NCBI GenBank assembly: GCA_030648255.1
Contig: JAUSHZ010000016.1
Coordinates: 1 to 57,579 of the forward strand
Origin: a bacterium
Lineage (GTDB): Bacteria; Patescibacteriota; Minisyncoccia; Minisyncoccales; CG1-02-41-26
DNA length: 57,579 nt
Direction of reading: 5' to 3'
Of the stretch, positions 1 to 11,438 are shown piece after piece. The notes beneath the pieces were generated by a model that had not been told where the DNA came from, did no database searches, and worked only from the letters and a program-made list of their open reading frames with translations. A program made the translations under genes and the position numbers. Each line of letters starts with the position of its first letter. Position 1 is the stretch's first letter.

Positions 1-1784
<1,784 letters not shown>

Positions 1785-2075
1785 TTATTCTAAAATCGCC
1801 AAAATATCTTCTTCTTTGACAATTAAACACTCCTTATCGCCAACTTTTATTTTTGAGGCGCCGTATGGCTTGGAAAATAAAACTTTATCACCCGCTTTTA
1901 CAGCCAAAGGAACATTTTCTCCTTTCACTGTTTTCCCTGGGCCAATTGCTATAACTTTGGCTTCTTCTGGACCTTCTTTATCAGATGATTGGGGCACGAA
2001 AAACCCAGAATCGGTTTTTTCTTTGCCTAAAACCGGCTCAATTAAAATGTGATCGGACAATGGTTTTATGTTCAT
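1785..2075 (-). CDS. groES: Co-chaperonin GroES
   Basis: 96-residue lid of the GroEL chamber. It begins NIKPLSDHILIEPV, has the mobile-loop region near residues 18-35 (GKEKTDSGFFVPQ) and ends in the beta strand DKECLIVKEEDILAILE, all usual for the family and of normal length. It is first in the groESL operon, with a sigma70-type promoter about 30 nt upstream. No CIRCE operator (TTAGCACTC-N9-GAGTGCTAA) is seen, so HrcA control is not supported. Confidence 0.96.
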   Translation of the reverse strand: MNIKPLSDHILIEPVLGKEKTDSGFFVPQSSDKEGPEEAKVIAIGPGKTVKGENVPLAVKAGDKVLFSKPYGASKIKVGDKECLIVKEEDILAILE

Positions 2076-2105
2076 ATTTTTTGTTTCTATTCTTATGTAT
2101 TTTAT

Positions 2106-2133
2106 ATTCTACTCTAATCCCAGTCCTCGTCAA
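2106..2133 (-). promoter_or_regulatory. Promoter of groES-groEL
   Basis: On the minus strand TTGACG (2133-2128), a 16-nt spacer and TAGAAT (2111-2106) fit a sigma70-like promoter. The start codon follows about 30 nt later. No heat-shock operator is recognisable. Confidence 0.55.
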
Positions 2134-2203
2134 TATCAATGGTGATTAAAATTAAGCGGAAAATCTTGACCTCACCAACTTTTTGTTTTTTAATAGTAGT
2201 CAT
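2114..2203 (-). CDS. Possible 29-residue small ORF upstream of groES
   Basis: An ATG at 2203-2201 with a weak AGGGA nine bases upstream opens a short frame ending in the acidic tail DIDEDWD and TAG at 2116-2114. It overlaps the groES promoter. I do not recognise it; composition (basic start, acidic end) is compatible with chance. The rest of the 240-bp gap between groES and the next gene holds the groES promoter and the terminator at 2297-2327, and nothing else I can name. Confidence 0.2.
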   Translation of the reverse strand: MTTIKKQKVGEVKIFRLILITIDIDEDWD

Positions 2204-2296
2204 AAATTTATTCCCTGCTTAATATCAACAGCTTACTCCTTCCCCAAAACTTGTCAACTCCTCTACAATCCATAATGTTTTTCAATCTCAAAAAGA

Positions 2297-2327
2297 AAAC
2301 CACTACAATAAATAATCATAGTGGTTT
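2297..2327 (-). terminator. Terminator overlapping the end of the sigma-like gene
   Basis: AAACCACTA (2297-2305) and TAGTGGTTT (2319-2327) form a 9-bp stem; on the minus strand it is followed by TCTTTTT. The TGA stop of the upstream gene (2316-2318) lies inside the loop. Confidence 0.75.
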
Positions 2328-3230
2328 AAAAACCTCAGAGAGATCTTTTACAATATTTTTAAAAATAGCCCAACGAGCATACACTCGCGCATAAGCCTCA
2401 AAATCAACTTCAAAGTTGGGGTAGTTTACAATTGCCTGCAAAACACCAATTTGGCCATAGTGCAGGCATTCCTCCATTTCAACCCTTCTCCAACGCTTTA
2501 TAGCTGTCGCGGATTCGATCTCAATCCTATTTTTCATCATATTTAGAATAAGATTTATGGCGTCATTTTCGCCACTCTTGGCAGATAGGATTAGGGTTTC
2601 CTTTTGTTTGATAGAAAGTTCAGAAAATTTTTTATTTTGATACTCTAAAAGATTAAATTCACTGACTTCTAACTTTTGAGCAAATTCATTTAAAGATTTT
2701 CTTTGTCCCTTCCATTTAGAAATGCGAAACATTTTACCAGCTTCGACATCCTTTTTAATTCTCTCGTATTCTTCTTTATCAATAACAAGGACGCTAAAAA
2801 ACTTTGTGGCTTTTATTCTTCCTTTCTCGTGTGCAGCTTCAAGAGCTTTTTTTGAAATACTAAGTAATCCTGCTACCTCTCGAAATGTTTTCATGCCAAT
2901 AATCCTATCGAACTCAATTGGTTCGATGTAATATTGATACTTGTACATTACAGCTTTAACGAGTCCACCTTTAACCCATTCCCGAACCGTGCCTTCTGTC
3001 ACCCCCTTAGCTATTGCTAAATCCTTAGTAGTGAAAAACTCATGCTTTATTTTTTCACAAGTTTCTCTTTCTTCTAAAAATTTATCTAAAACATCTTGAT
3101 TAACAAAACGTCTCTTATCTATTTTCTTTATCCAGCCATTTGCGTTGGCTATTCTAATAAAATGGTGTTTACTTACAACGCCTACTAATATTTTTTCAAT
3201 ACCAACAATTGGAACTAGTATTTCTGACAC
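2316..3230 (-). CDS. Putative regulator: MerR/excisionase-like HTHs plus sigma-70 region-2-like C-terminus
   Basis: 304 residues. The start is taken as GTG at 3230 because AAGGGGGTG sits exactly six bases before it; another in-frame GTG lies three codons upstream, inside that Shine-Dalgarno. Two or three short winged-helix-like segments are visible: FFTTKDLAIAKGVTEGTVREWVKGGLVKA (near 65-95) and TFREVAGLLSISKKALEAAHEKGRIKA (near 115-140), both of the MerR/excisionase sort, and LNEFAQKLEVSEFNLLEYQ. The C-terminal part, EECLHYGQIGVLQAIVNYP then EAYARVYARWAIFKNI, resembles sigma-70 region 2 (DLIQEGNIGLLxAVxKFD ... FSTYAxWWIRQAI). No region 4 is present. It ends at its own terminator and stands alone upstream of groESL. 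A DNA-binding role is inference; a full sigma-factor role is unlikely without region 4. Confidence 0.6.
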   Translation of the reverse strand: MSEILVPIVGIEKILVGVVSKHHFIRIANANGWIKKIDKRRFVNQDVLDKFLEERETCEKIKHEFFTTKDLAIAKGVTEGTVREWVKGGLVKAVMYKYQYYIEPIEFDRIIGMKTFREVAGLLSISKKALEAAHEKGRIKATKFFSVLVIDKEEYERIKKDVEAGKMFRISKWKGQRKSLNEFAQKLEVSEFNLLEYQNKKFSELSIKQKETLILSAKSGENDAINLILNMMKNRIEIESATAIKRWRRVEMEECLHYGQIGVLQAIVNYPNFEVDFEAYARVYARWAIFKNIVKDLSEVFKPL

Positions 3231-3260
3231 AAAAATCACCCCCTTACTATTTTAAAGAAC

Positions 3261-6113
3261 CTACTTTATTAACTCCCTACTATTAACTACTAACTGCTTT
3301 AAGTATTTTCCTGTCCAGCTGGTTTTGTTTTGACTAATTTGCAAAGGCGTACCTTCTGCAACTATTTCACCGCCCCTATCTCCACTATCTGGACCCAAGT
3401 CAATAATCCAATCCGCTTGATTGGCTAAATCCATATTGTGCTCAATAATAATTACGGTATTACCCTTATCAACTAAAGCCCGCAAAACAAATAAAAGCTT
3501 ATTTATATCGTCTGGGTGCAAACCAGTTGTTGGCTCATCTAAAATATACAATGTTTTGCCAGTAGATTTTTTTGATAACTCTGTAGCTAATTTTATTCTC
3601 TGCGCCTCCCCTCCCGACAAAGAAGTGGCTGGTTGGCCAAGCTCAATGTAAGAAAGCCCCACCTCATTTAATGTTTGTAATTTTTGCGATAATAATGGGA
3701 TATTTTTAAAAAACTCCGAGGCCTCTTCCACTGTCATACTTAAGACGTCGGCGATTGATTTTCCCTTATAATCAATTTCCAATGTTTCCTTATTATATCT
3801 CTTGCCACGGCACTCTTGGCAGGCCACAAAAACATCGGGCAAAAAATACATTTCAATTTTTTTAACGCCCTGGCCTTCGCATGCCTCACATCTACCGCCC
3901 TTAACATTAAAGCTAAACCTGCCTAACTTAAAACCCCTAATTCTTGCTTCTTTGGTTTTGGCAAAAATGTCTCTGATATAATTAAAAGCTGAAGTATAAG
4001 TAGCTGGATTGCTTCTAGGGGTTCGACCAATTGGGGACTGATCAACCAAAACAACTTTGTCTAAAAATTCTGTGCCTAAAATAGTATCGTGCTTGCCAAC
4101 AATATCTTTTGATCTATAAAATTTTTGGTATAAGGCCTTAGCTAAAATATCATTAATTAAGCTGGATTTGCCAGAGCCAGAAACCCCAGTAACGCAAACA
4201 AACTTCCCTAAAGGAATCTTAGCATCAATATTTTTTAAATTATTCTCCCTCGCCCCCTTAATAATTAAAAACTTCTGTGTTATCTTTCTTAATTCCTGAT
4301 TCTTAATTCCTGATTCTTTAACAGAAATTTTCTTTCTGCCCGACAAGTATTCTCCTGTTAAAGTGTTTGACTTAAAAAGTTGCGCGGGTGTCCCTTCAAA
4401 AATAACTTTTCCTCCCCGCTTACCTGCCGAGGGCCCAATATCAATAATCCAATCAGCTTCTTTGACTGTTAAGGGGTCATGCTCAACCACTATCACAGAA
4501 TTACCAACATCTCTTAATTCTTTTAAAGTTGTAATTAGCTTGCTTTGATCTCTGGGATGAAGCCCCACTGAGGGCTCATCAAGAATATATAAAACTCCAG
4601 TTAGCTTAGAGCCAATTTGCGTGGCAAGCCTAGCTCTTTGCTCTTCCCCGCCCGACAATGTTTCAGTTTCCCTTGATAGGGTTAAGTATTCCAAACCAAC
4701 TGCAACTAAAAACCCTAAACGGCTAACAATCTCTTTAATTAAGGGCTGGGATATTTTTAAATTTTCTTCAGTAAAGCTTTTTGCAATGTTCTCAAAAAAC
4801 TTTTTAGCATCAACACACGGCATATCTGAAATATCAGCAATTGATTTATCGCTAATTTTTAGAGCCAAGGCCTCTTTGTTTAGCCTTTTGCCATGGCATT
4901 TTTCACAAACTCGAGAAACCATATAACGCTGAATTTCCTCTTTTGCCCAATCAGAGTCCGTTTCCCAATACCGCCTCTGCAAATTGCTAATCACACCTTC
5001 GTATCCTTCGGCTCCGTATAAAATTAAATCAATAATTTCTGGCTTTAAATTTTTAATTGGCTCATTAAGAGAAAATCTATACTCGTCAGCTAAATCCGAG
5101 AGTATGCTCCAGTAATATCCCTGCCTCCCGACTTTATGGCTGGCTCTGGCCCAAGGAAAAATCGCGCCTTCAGCAATTGAGAGGTTTTTATTGGGAATAA
5201 CTAAATCAGGAGAAACCTCTAATTTTCTGCCAAGACCTTGGCAGGTCTTGCAAGCGCCAAAGGGCGAGTTAAAAGAAAATAATCTTGGCTCAATTTCTGG
5301 CAAGGAGACCTCGCAATAATCGCAAGCAAAATGCTCGGAAAAAATTAAATCTTCTTCTTTTTGATTTTTGACTTTTGATTTTTGAATTATTATTGTGCCA
5401 TTGCCAAACCGCAAAGCAATTTCCAAAGAATCCACCAAACGGGACTTTTCTAAATCCTTATCTAAAACCAATCTATCAACCACAATTTCAATGCTGTGTT
5501 TTTTTTGCCTGTCTAAGTCCCTTTCTACTACTTCGTCCAGCCGTTGGATAACTCCGTCAATTCGCACTCTAACAAATCCCGCTTTTGATGCCTCCACTAA
5601 AACTGCTTTGTGTTCACCTTTTTTTGACTTAACTGCTGGGCCTAATATATTAATTTCGCTTGCCTTTGGCAGAGCCAAAATATGGCTGGTAATTTGATCA
5701 ATTGTTTGCTTCTTCACTTCCCGCCCGCAGTTTGGACAAAAAGGCGTGCCCACTCTGGCAAATAAGACCCTTAAATAATCGTAAATTTCTGTCATTGTGC
5801 CAACAGTTGACCTTGGGTTATGAGATGACTTTCTTTGATCTATTGAGATGGCAGGAGAGATGCCCTCTATTTTGTCGCAATCTGGTTTTTGCATCACACC
5901 CAAAAACTGCCGAGCGTAAGACGACAAGCTTTCCACATATCTTCTTTGGCCTTCAGCATATAAAGTATCAAAAGCCAAGCTGGATTTTCCAGAACCCGAC
6001 ACTCCAGTGATAACCACTAGTTTATTTTTTGGAATGTCTAAGTCAATATTTTTAAGATTATGAACCCTTGCTCCCCTGATACTTATAAAATTTTGCGGAT
6101 TTTTTATCGCCAT
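3261..6113 (-). CDS. uvrA: Excinuclease ABC subunit A
   Basis: Damage-recognition ATPase of nucleotide excision repair; works with UvrB and UvrC. Two ABC modules are present: the first Walker [21 protein letters not shown] near residue 35 and the second [19 protein letters not shown] near 640, ABC signatures [16 protein letters not shown] and [15 protein letters not shown], and zinc-type Cys clusters CPNCG and CEACEGQG...CQECRGKRY. The start is taken at the ATG of [19 protein letters not shown], giving 950 residues; a longer frame exists upstream but runs through the TATAAT box. Two low-complexity insertions are visible, [10 protein letters not shown] (5358-5386) and [11 protein letters not shown] (4288-4320). 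Monocistronic. Confidence 0.96.
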   Translation of the reverse strand: MAIKNPQNFISIRGARVHNLKNIDLDIPKNKLVVITGVSGSGKSSLAFDTLYAEGQRRYVESLSSYARQFLGVMQKPDCDKIEGISPAISIDQRKSSHNPRSTVGTMTEIYDYLRVLFARVGTPFCPNCGREVKKQTIDQITSHILALPKASEINILGPAVKSKKGEHKAVLVEASKAGFVRVRIDGVIQRLDEVVERDLDRQKKHSIEIVVDRLVLDKDLEKSRLVDSLEIALRFGNGTIIIQKSKVKNQKEEDLIFSEHFACDYCEVSLPEIEPRLFSFNSPFGACKTCQGLGRKLEVSPDLVIPNKNLSIAEGAIFPWARASHKVGRQGYYWSILSDLADEYRFSLNEPIKNLKPEIIDLILYGAEGYEGVISNLQRRYWETDSDWAKEEIQRYMVSRVCEKCHGKRLNKEALALKISDKSIADISDMPCVDAKKFFENIAKSFTEENLKISQPLIKEIVSRLGFLVAVGLEYLTLSRETETLSGGEEQRARLATQIGSKLTGVLYILDEPSVGLHPRDQSKLITTLKELRDVGNSVIVVEHDPLTVKEADWIIDIGPSAGKRGGKVIFEGTPAQLFKSNTLTGEYLSGRKKISVKESGIKNQELRKITQKFLIIKGARENNLKNIDAKIPLGKFVCVTGVSGSGKSSLINDILAKALYQKFYRSKDIVGKHDTILGTEFLDKVVLVDQSPIGRTPRSNPATYTSAFNYIRDIFAKTKEARIRGFKLGRFSFNVKGGRCEACEGQGVKKIEMYFLPDVFVACQECRGKRYNKETLEIDYKGKSIADVLSMTVEEASEFFKNIPLLSQKLQTLNEVGLSYIELGQPATSLSGGEAQRIKLATELSKKSTGKTLYILDEPTTGLHPDDINKLLFVLRALVDKGNTVIIIEHNMDLANQADWIIDLGPDSGDRGGEIVAEGTPLQISQNKTSWTGKYLKQLVVNSRELIK

Positions 6114-6123
6114 AGAAATACGC

Positions 6124-6129
6124 ATTATA
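6124..6129 (-). promoter_or_regulatory. -10 box of uvrA, near-leaderless
   Basis: TATAAT on the minus strand ends 10 nt before the chosen uvrA ATG (6113), so the transcript would begin 2-4 nt before the start codon. No convincing -35 box and no Shine-Dalgarno are seen. Confidence 0.5.
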
Positions 6130-6148
6130 CCCCATTTTGAAACAAAAT

Positions 6149-6181
6149 AAAAGTTCAATATATTAAAAATATCGAACTTTT
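6149..6181 (-). terminator. Terminator after the 141-residue membrane protein
   Basis: AAAAGTTC (6149-6156) pairs with GAACTTTT (6174-6181); inner ATAT pairing extends it. On the minus strand it runs on into ATTTTGTTT. It separates the membrane-protein gene from uvrA. Confidence 0.6.
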
Positions 6182-6190
6182 ATGTAGTTA

Positions 6191-6616
6191 TTACTTTTTC
6201 TTATAGCTACAAACCATGTAGGTAGCTATAGAAAGAGCGCAAAAAATTAAGAAGAGCATTAGGGAGATAACTCCATATATCCCACCAGATACTGAATTTT
6301 TTAAACAAATTTGCCACCCTTCATTGATGGTCAAAACCCATCCAAATCCTTCTGCACAATTACTAATAGATGCAATGGTTGCCGACAAGATTGCTCCACT
6401 AATAATCGTTAACATAAAAATCGGCACTGAAAGCGAAATTAAGAACCTCTCGCTATTCTTTTTGGTCATTCTTTTTATATTTAAGATGGCTAGGACGCAA
6501 AATAGCACAACGCTTAAAAAGATAATAGAAATTCCTCCATACATCCCAATGTAAAACCTCCAATTAGAGGTAAAATAATACCCTAACACTAAAATAATTG
6601 CCCCTATATAAAACAT
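6191..6616 (-). CDS. Four-helix membrane protein, unknown function
   Basis: 141 residues with four hydrophobic segments (about residues 2-20, 25-48, 58-82 and 112-135) and a short loop holding two cysteines (NCAEGFGW and WQICLKN, near 90 and 107) that could face outside and pair. The start is well supported by AAGGAGGT seven bases before the ATG. Ends in the basic tail CSYKKK. I do not recognise the family. It is flanked by its own terminator, so it is likely a single-gene unit. Confidence 0.65.
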   Translation of the reverse strand: MFYIGAIILVLGYYFTSNWRFYIGMYGGISIIFLSVVLFCVLAILNIKRMTKKNSERFLISLSVPIFMLTIISGAILSATIASISNCAEGFGWVLTINEGWQICLKNSVSGGIYGVISLMLFLIFCALSIATYMVCSYKKK

Positions 6617-6709
6617 TTAAAGTACCTCCTTCTCTATTCTTTTCTTGCTAAAAATAAATTCTATCAATCGAAACTTCAATACGCATTATACTACTCTTCT
6701 TGTCAAATT

Positions 6710-6737
6710 TTGCAATGCTGCAATATCTTGTTATGAT
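6710..6737 (+). promoter_or_regulatory. Promoter of dprA-topA-relA, leaderless
   Basis: TTGCAA (6710-6715), 16-nt spacer, TATGAT (6732-6737). The dprA ATG begins at 6745, seven bases after the -10 box, where transcription would be expected to start. No Shine-Dalgarno is present. Confidence 0.6.
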
Positions 6738-6744
6738 ATAGCCG

Positions 6745-7629
6745 ATGGAGAGATTTTTAAATAATTTTCCGATACAACAGATTGACTCAAAAAATCCTAG
6801 CTTTCCCAAGGCCTTAAAAAATCTAACAGGAATGCCAGAGGTTTTATATTATAGAGGCAATTATAAACTTTTAAATGAAAAATGCTTTGCCATTGTGGGA
6901 ACCAGAAGGCCTACTGATTATGGCAAATCAGTTGCCTTATCTTTTTCTAATGGCCTGGCCAAGTCGGGCTTAACAATTGTTTCAGGCCTGGCTTTGGGCA
7001 TTGATAGCTTGGCTCATCAGTGCGCTATTGATAAAAATGCTTTAACCATAGCGGTCTTGGGCTCGGGGCTTGATGAGCAATGCTTTTATCCAGCAGAAAA
7101 TTTAAAATTAGCCAAACAAATTTTAGAAAAAAATGGCTGTTTAATTTCCGAATATCCAGCAGGCACAAAAGGAGCTCTCTATACTTTCCCACAAAGAAAC
7201 CGTATAATAGCTGGGTTGTCTGTTGGAGTTTTAGTGGTTGAAGCCAAAATAAAATCCGGGGCTTTAATTACCGCCAATTATGCCAAGCAGTATAAAAAAC
7301 CAGTTTTTGCCATTCCAAACAGTATTTACTCTGAAATATCCAAAGGTTGCAATTTTTTAATAAAAAATGGGGCAAGGTTAGTTGAATCGCCAAATGAAAT
7401 CTTAGAAATGCTGGGCATAAATCAACCAGCAAAAACTCAAAGTTTATTTACTTCTCCACAAGAAAAAATAATAGCTGACATTTTACAAAACGGACCTTTA
7501 CATATTGATGCCATAATTGAAAAAACAAAAATGCCTTCGCAAACAATATCTGGAATTATCTGTATAATGGAATTGGAGAATAAAATTAAAAATTTAGGCG
7601 GAAATACTTATGCAATTAATTATCGTTGA
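6745..7629 (+). CDS. dprA: DNA-processing protein DprA (Smf)
   Basis: Loads RecA onto incoming single-stranded DNA in natural transformation. 294 residues with the Rossmann-like DprA core: AIVGTRRPTDYGK (near 52), the SGLALGIDSLAHQ motif (near 82), LGSGLDEQCFYP, and TFPQRNRIIAGLS followed by VEAKIKSGALITANYAKQ. A short C-terminal winged-helix-like part follows (DILQNGPLHIDAIIEKTKMP). Length is near the family norm for small DprA proteins. First gene of a dprA-topA-relA operon; topA starts inside its last 20 bases. The dprA-topA pairing is common in bacteria. Confidence 0.95.
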   Translation: MERFLNNFPIQQIDSKNPSFPKALKNLTGMPEVLYYRGNYKLLNEKCFAIVGTRRPTDYGKSVALSFSNGLAKSGLTIVSGLALGIDSLAHQCAIDKNALTIAVLGSGLDEQCFYPAENLKLAKQILEKNGCLISEYPAGTKGALYTFPQRNRIIAGLSVGVLVVEAKIKSGALITANYAKQYKKPVFAIPNSIYSEISKGCNFLIKNGARLVESPNEILEMLGINQPAKTQSLFTSPQEKIIADILQNGPLHIDAIIEKTKMPSQTISGIICIMELENKIKNLGGNTYAINYR

Positions 7630-9670
7630 AAGTCCTACAAAGGCAAAAACAATTCAAAAATTCTTAGGAGGTGGCTACAGTGTTGTTTCCTCTTTTGGGC
7701 ATGTGCGAGATTTACCAAAAAGTGTTTTAGGCGTGGATGTGGAAAAAAATTTCCAGCCAAAATATATTGTGCCAGTTAAAGCCAAGCCAAAGGTAAAAAT
7801 AATAAAAGAAGAAACTAAAAAAGCTGATGGGGTTATCCTCGCCACTGACGAGGATCGAGAAGGCGAGGCAATTGCTTGGCATTTGGCTGAAGTTTTAAAA
7901 CTAGAAAACCCAAAAAGAATTGTTTTTCATGAGATAACAAAAAACGCCATAGAAGAAGCTTTAAAAAATCCGCGAGAAATTGATATGAATTTGGTAAATG
8001 CCCAACAATCAAGAAGGGTTTTGGATAGATTGGTTGGCTATAAGCTTTCTCCTTTTTTATGGAAAAAAATAATGCGGGGCTTATCGGCTGGCCGGGTGCA
8101 ATCAGTGGCTATGCGCTTAATTTGTGAAAGAGAAAGTGAAATTAAAAAATTTATACCAACTGAATATTGGAGCATCGTCGCTTCGCTCCTCAAATTAAAA
8201 ACTGAAAATGAAAAACTAAAAAATAATGGGCTACAAGCAAATTTAATTGCCAAAAACGGCAATAATATAGATAAGCTTGAAATAAAAAACAAAGCCCAAG
8301 CCGATGAAATTTTAAACGATTTAAATGGGGCAAAATATATTGTTGAAAGTATTGAAAAAAAAGAAACAATTAAAAACCCTCAAACTCCCTTTACTACAAG
8401 CACCCTTCAGCAGGCCTCTGTTAATAAGCTCGGTTTCTCAGCTAAAAGAGCGATGTCAATTGCCCAAAAACTTTACGAAAAAGGCCACATTACCTACCAC
8501 CGAACCGACTCTTTAAATTTATCAGAGCAAAGCCAAGCCCAAGCTAAACAATTTATAATTGACAGCTTTGGAAGCAACTATTGGCCTGGATTTAGCCGAG
8601 TTTTTAAAACAAAATCAAAGTCAGCTCAAGAAGCCCACGAGGCCATAAGGCCAACTAAATTAGAAAAAATAAATCTTATTGGTGATGAATTAAAACTCTA
8701 TACTTTAATCTGGCAGAGATTTGTGGCTAGCCAAATGGCTCAAGCTGTCTTTGATAGTTGCTCAATTGATATAATGGCCAATGTCTATACTTTTAGGGCA
8801 AATGGACAAACAATGAAATTTGATGGATTTTTAAAAGTATATCCAACAAAGTTTGAAGAAATGGAGTTGCCTAATCTCAAAAAAGGTGAGGAATTAGAAT
8901 TAAAAGAACTACTCTCGGGACAACATTTTACCCAGCCACCAGCCAGATATTCGGAAGCCACCTTAATAAAAGTTTTAGAAAAAGAAGGCATTGGCCGGCC
9001 ATCAACTTACGCCCCAACATTAGGAACAATCCAACAGAGGAACTACACCGAAAAAGATGAGAACAAAAAACTAAAACCAACCCAAATAGGAATTATGGTG
9101 GATACTATGCTTTTGGAAAACTTTCCTCAGATTGTAGATATTCAATTTACTGCTAAAATGGAGAAAGAGTTCGACGAAGTAGCAGAAGGCAAAGATACCT
9201 TCCAAAAAACTTTAAAAGATTTCTATATGCCATTTGAAAAAATTCTAAAAGAAAAAGAAAAAACAGTTGAAAAATTAGATCTCACAGAAAAAACCGACAA
9301 AATATGCCCAGAATGCAAAAACCCTATGGTTCTCCGCATGGGCAGATACGGAAAATTTTATGCTTGCAGCAAATTTCCAGAATGCAAGCACACAGACCCC
9401 CTACCAAGGCCAACTTTAAATATAGAATGCCCAAAATGCGGGCAAGGCCAAATAACCGAAAAAACAACAAAAACAAAAAAGATATTTTATGGTTGCTCTA
9501 ACTGGCCAAAGTGTGACTTTGCTTTGTGGGACAAACCAGTTAATCAATTCTGCCCGGACTGCCATTCAATAATGGTTGAAACAAAAAGCAAAATAGTAAA
9601 ATGCCCAAGTAAAACCTGCCCATCAATTATTAATGCAAAAGAAAATAAAAAACTTAAAAAGGAAACTTAA
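7610..9670 (+). CDS. topA: DNA topoisomerase I
   Basis: Type IA enzyme that relaxes negative supercoils by a 5'-phosphotyrosine strand break. 686 residues. It starts with the TOPRIM domain (IIVESPTKAKTIQKFLG; DEDREGEAIAWHLAEVL near 82), has the active-site region ITYHRTDSLNLS (Tyr near 295), the SAQEAHEAIRPT box, and GIGRPSTYAPTLGTIQ. The C-terminus carries three four-cysteine zinc ribbons (CPECKNP...CSKFPEC, CPKCGQG...CSNWPKC, CPDCHSI...CPSKTC). A low-complexity insertion (SLLKLKTENEKLKN, from 8191-8226) lies near residue 195. Overlaps dprA at its start and the relA-like gene at its end. Confidence 0.96.
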   Translation: MQLIIVESPTKAKTIQKFLGGGYSVVSSFGHVRDLPKSVLGVDVEKNFQPKYIVPVKAKPKVKIIKEETKKADGVILATDEDREGEAIAWHLAEVLKLENPKRIVFHEITKNAIEEALKNPREIDMNLVNAQQSRRVLDRLVGYKLSPFLWKKIMRGLSAGRVQSVAMRLICERESEIKKFIPTEYWSIVASLLKLKTENEKLKNNGLQANLIAKNGNNIDKLEIKNKAQADEILNDLNGAKYIVESIEKKETIKNPQTPFTTSTLQQASVNKLGFSAKRAMSIAQKLYEKGHITYHRTDSLNLSEQSQAQAKQFIIDSFGSNYWPGFSRVFKTKSKSAQEAHEAIRPTKLEKINLIGDELKLYTLIWQRFVASQMAQAVFDSCSIDIMANVYTFRANGQTMKFDGFLKVYPTKFEEMELPNLKKGEELELKELLSGQHFTQPPARYSEATLIKVLEKEGIGRPSTYAPTLGTIQQRNYTEKDENKKLKPTQIGIMVDTMLLENFPQIVDIQFTAKMEKEFDEVAEGKDTFQKTLKDFYMPFEKILKEKEKTVEKLDLTEKTDKICPECKNPMVLRMGRYGKFYACSKFPECKHTDPLPRPTLNIECPKCGQGQITEKTTKTKKIFYGCSNWPKCDFALWDKPVNQFCPDCHSIMVETKSKIVKCPSKTCPSIINAKENKKLKKET

Positions 9671-11402
9671 CTCTCCCGAGCTGTTTGAAGAGATAGTTCG
9701 ACTTGCAAGGGAAGCGACTTTTAGGCCTGTTTTAACTGAAGAAAAAACAGTTAAAAACAAGGCCTTTTTATTTAATCATTGCATAAAAACAGGAGAAATA
9801 TTAAGCGAAATAAACTCATCAAAAGAAACCATTTTAGCTGGCATTCTTTATCAATTTAAAGATTTTGTTTTTCCAAAATCAATCACGCAGGAAAATCAAA
9901 AAAAAGAAATTATTGAAATAATATCCTTAACCAAAAAACTTAGGGATTCCTTTGGATTTTTCAAAGAGCCGAAAGTAAAATCAATTAAGGATTGGCAAAA
10001 GATTCTTTTTGATGAACAATCAGAAAATATAAGAAAGTCGTTTTTCGCTTTAACAAAAGATATCCAGCCCATATTGGTCTTAATAGCTGACTCCTTAGAC
10101 GAAATAGAGGGACTTGCAAAGTATTACAGCAAAGACCTGCAAAAAAACCGCGCCCTTGTTGCTTTAGAAATTATGTCGCCTTTGTGTTATGCCCTTGGTA
10201 TGGAGGGTCTAAAGGTTAGATTTGAGGATGCTGCTTTTCCCATTCTTTATCCAAAAGAATATGAATGGCTAATTAAAAACTTTACTGATGATAGAGCTAA
10301 AATTAAGGCCTATACTGAAAAGATAAAACCAAAAGTTAAAAAAATTCTTCAAGACAAAGGCCTAACAAAAGTTGAAGTTTTCTCTCGAGCAAAGGGGCTG
10401 TTTTCCCTTTATCAAAAACTCTTAAGGCACTCAATGGATTTTAGCCAAATTTATGATGTGGTTGCTGTGAGGGTTTTAGTTGAAAACACAGGTGACTGCT
10501 ATAAGGCCTTGGGTTTTTTACATCAAGCTTTTCAGCCTTTACCAAACAGAACAAAAGACTATATTGGCAACCCAAAAAATAACGGCTATCGAGCAATCCA
10601 TACAACAGTTATTGGGCCAGAAAATAGAAACTTTGAAATCCAAATAAAAACAATACAAATGCACCAAGAAGCCGAGTTTGGCATTTCTGCCCACTTGGGA
10701 TACAAGGGAAAAATAAACACAAAAGCATACAAACAATTTTTCTGGCTTGATAAGATTCGACAATGGAAAGCTGAAACAACAACAATGGATGGCCTTTCAA
10801 GAGATATTAAAACAGGACTGTTTAAAGATCTTATCTTTGTTTCAACTCCAAAAGGCGACCTTATCAACTTGCCAAAAGATTCAACTCCAGTAGACTTTGC
10901 TTATGCTGTTCATTCAGATGTTGGCGACCATTGTCAAGGCGCTTTGGTTAATCGAAAAATGGTTCCTTTAAATTATAAACTGCAAAACAACGATCATGTA
11001 GAAATTTTAACCAGCAAGAATCATTCTCCTTCTGAAAAGTGGTTGCATTTTGTGAAAACCCAAAAAGCCAAGTCAAAAATCAGCAAGTTTATAGAACAGT
11101 CATTGGGCCAAGCGCCCCAATCAATAGCAAAAGCCACTGTTTCGGCCATCACGGAAAAAGTTTCTTTGATTAAAAAGATAATTCCACAACGCTTTATTAA
11201 AACGCCAAAAGTTTTAATTGGCGGTGAAAAAGGAATTGCGTTTAAATTAACTATGTGTTGCCATCCCAAGCCAAGCGACAATATTTTAGCTTTTATTACT
11301 CAAGGGGAAGGCGCCTCAATCCATAAAGAAACTTGCCCCAATTTAATTGAATTAAAACAAAAATGGCCCGAACGGGTAATCCCTGCCAGCTGGGCTTCTT
11401 GA
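9633..11402 (+). CDS. RelA/SpoT-family (p)ppGpp synthetase, degenerate HD domain
   Basis: 589 residues. Order: HD-like N-terminal half, synthetase domain, TGS domain, short zinc-finger-like end. The synthetase region is well kept: YDVVAVRVLV (near 270), RTKDYIGNPKNNGYRAIHTTVIG (near 308), EIQIKTIQMHQEAEFGISAHLGYK (near 337). The TGS domain reads DLIFVSTPKGDLINLPKDSTPVDFAYAVHSDVG (near 390). The hydrolase signature is eroded: HCIKTGEIL keeps the first His, but the place of the usual LLHDVVEDT reads AGILYQFKDFV, so the HD pair is missing. Hydrolase activity is therefore unlikely and the enzyme looks synthesis-only. A C-terminal CCHP...CPNL motif is seen; no ACT domain. Starts 38 nt inside topA. 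Confidence 0.9.
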   Translation: MQKKIKNLKRKLNSPELFEEIVRLAREATFRPVLTEEKTVKNKAFLFNHCIKTGEILSEINSSKETILAGILYQFKDFVFPKSITQENQKKEIIEIISLTKKLRDSFGFFKEPKVKSIKDWQKILFDEQSENIRKSFFALTKDIQPILVLIADSLDEIEGLAKYYSKDLQKNRALVALEIMSPLCYALGMEGLKVRFEDAAFPILYPKEYEWLIKNFTDDRAKIKAYTEKIKPKVKKILQDKGLTKVEVFSRAKGLFSLYQKLLRHSMDFSQIYDVVAVRVLVENTGDCYKALGFLHQAFQPLPNRTKDYIGNPKNNGYRAIHTTVIGPENRNFEIQIKTIQMHQEAEFGISAHLGYKGKINTKAYKQFFWLDKIRQWKAETTTMDGLSRDIKTGLFKDLIFVSTPKGDLINLPKDSTPVDFAYAVHSDVGDHCQGALVNRKMVPLNYKLQNNDHVEILTSKNHSPSEKWLHFVKTQKAKSKISKFIEQSLGQAPQSIAKATVSAITEKVSLIKKIIPQRFIKTPKVLIGGEKGIAFKLTMCCHPKPSDNILAFITQGEGASIHKETCPNLIELKQKWPERVIPASWAS

Positions 11403-11438
11403 AATCTCCCCCAAAATTTGCGATACTTTAAACCATAA

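Noticed and set aside
2076-2300. CIRCE operator for HrcA at groESL
   Set aside because: No TTAGCACTC/GAGTGCTAA pair could be found.
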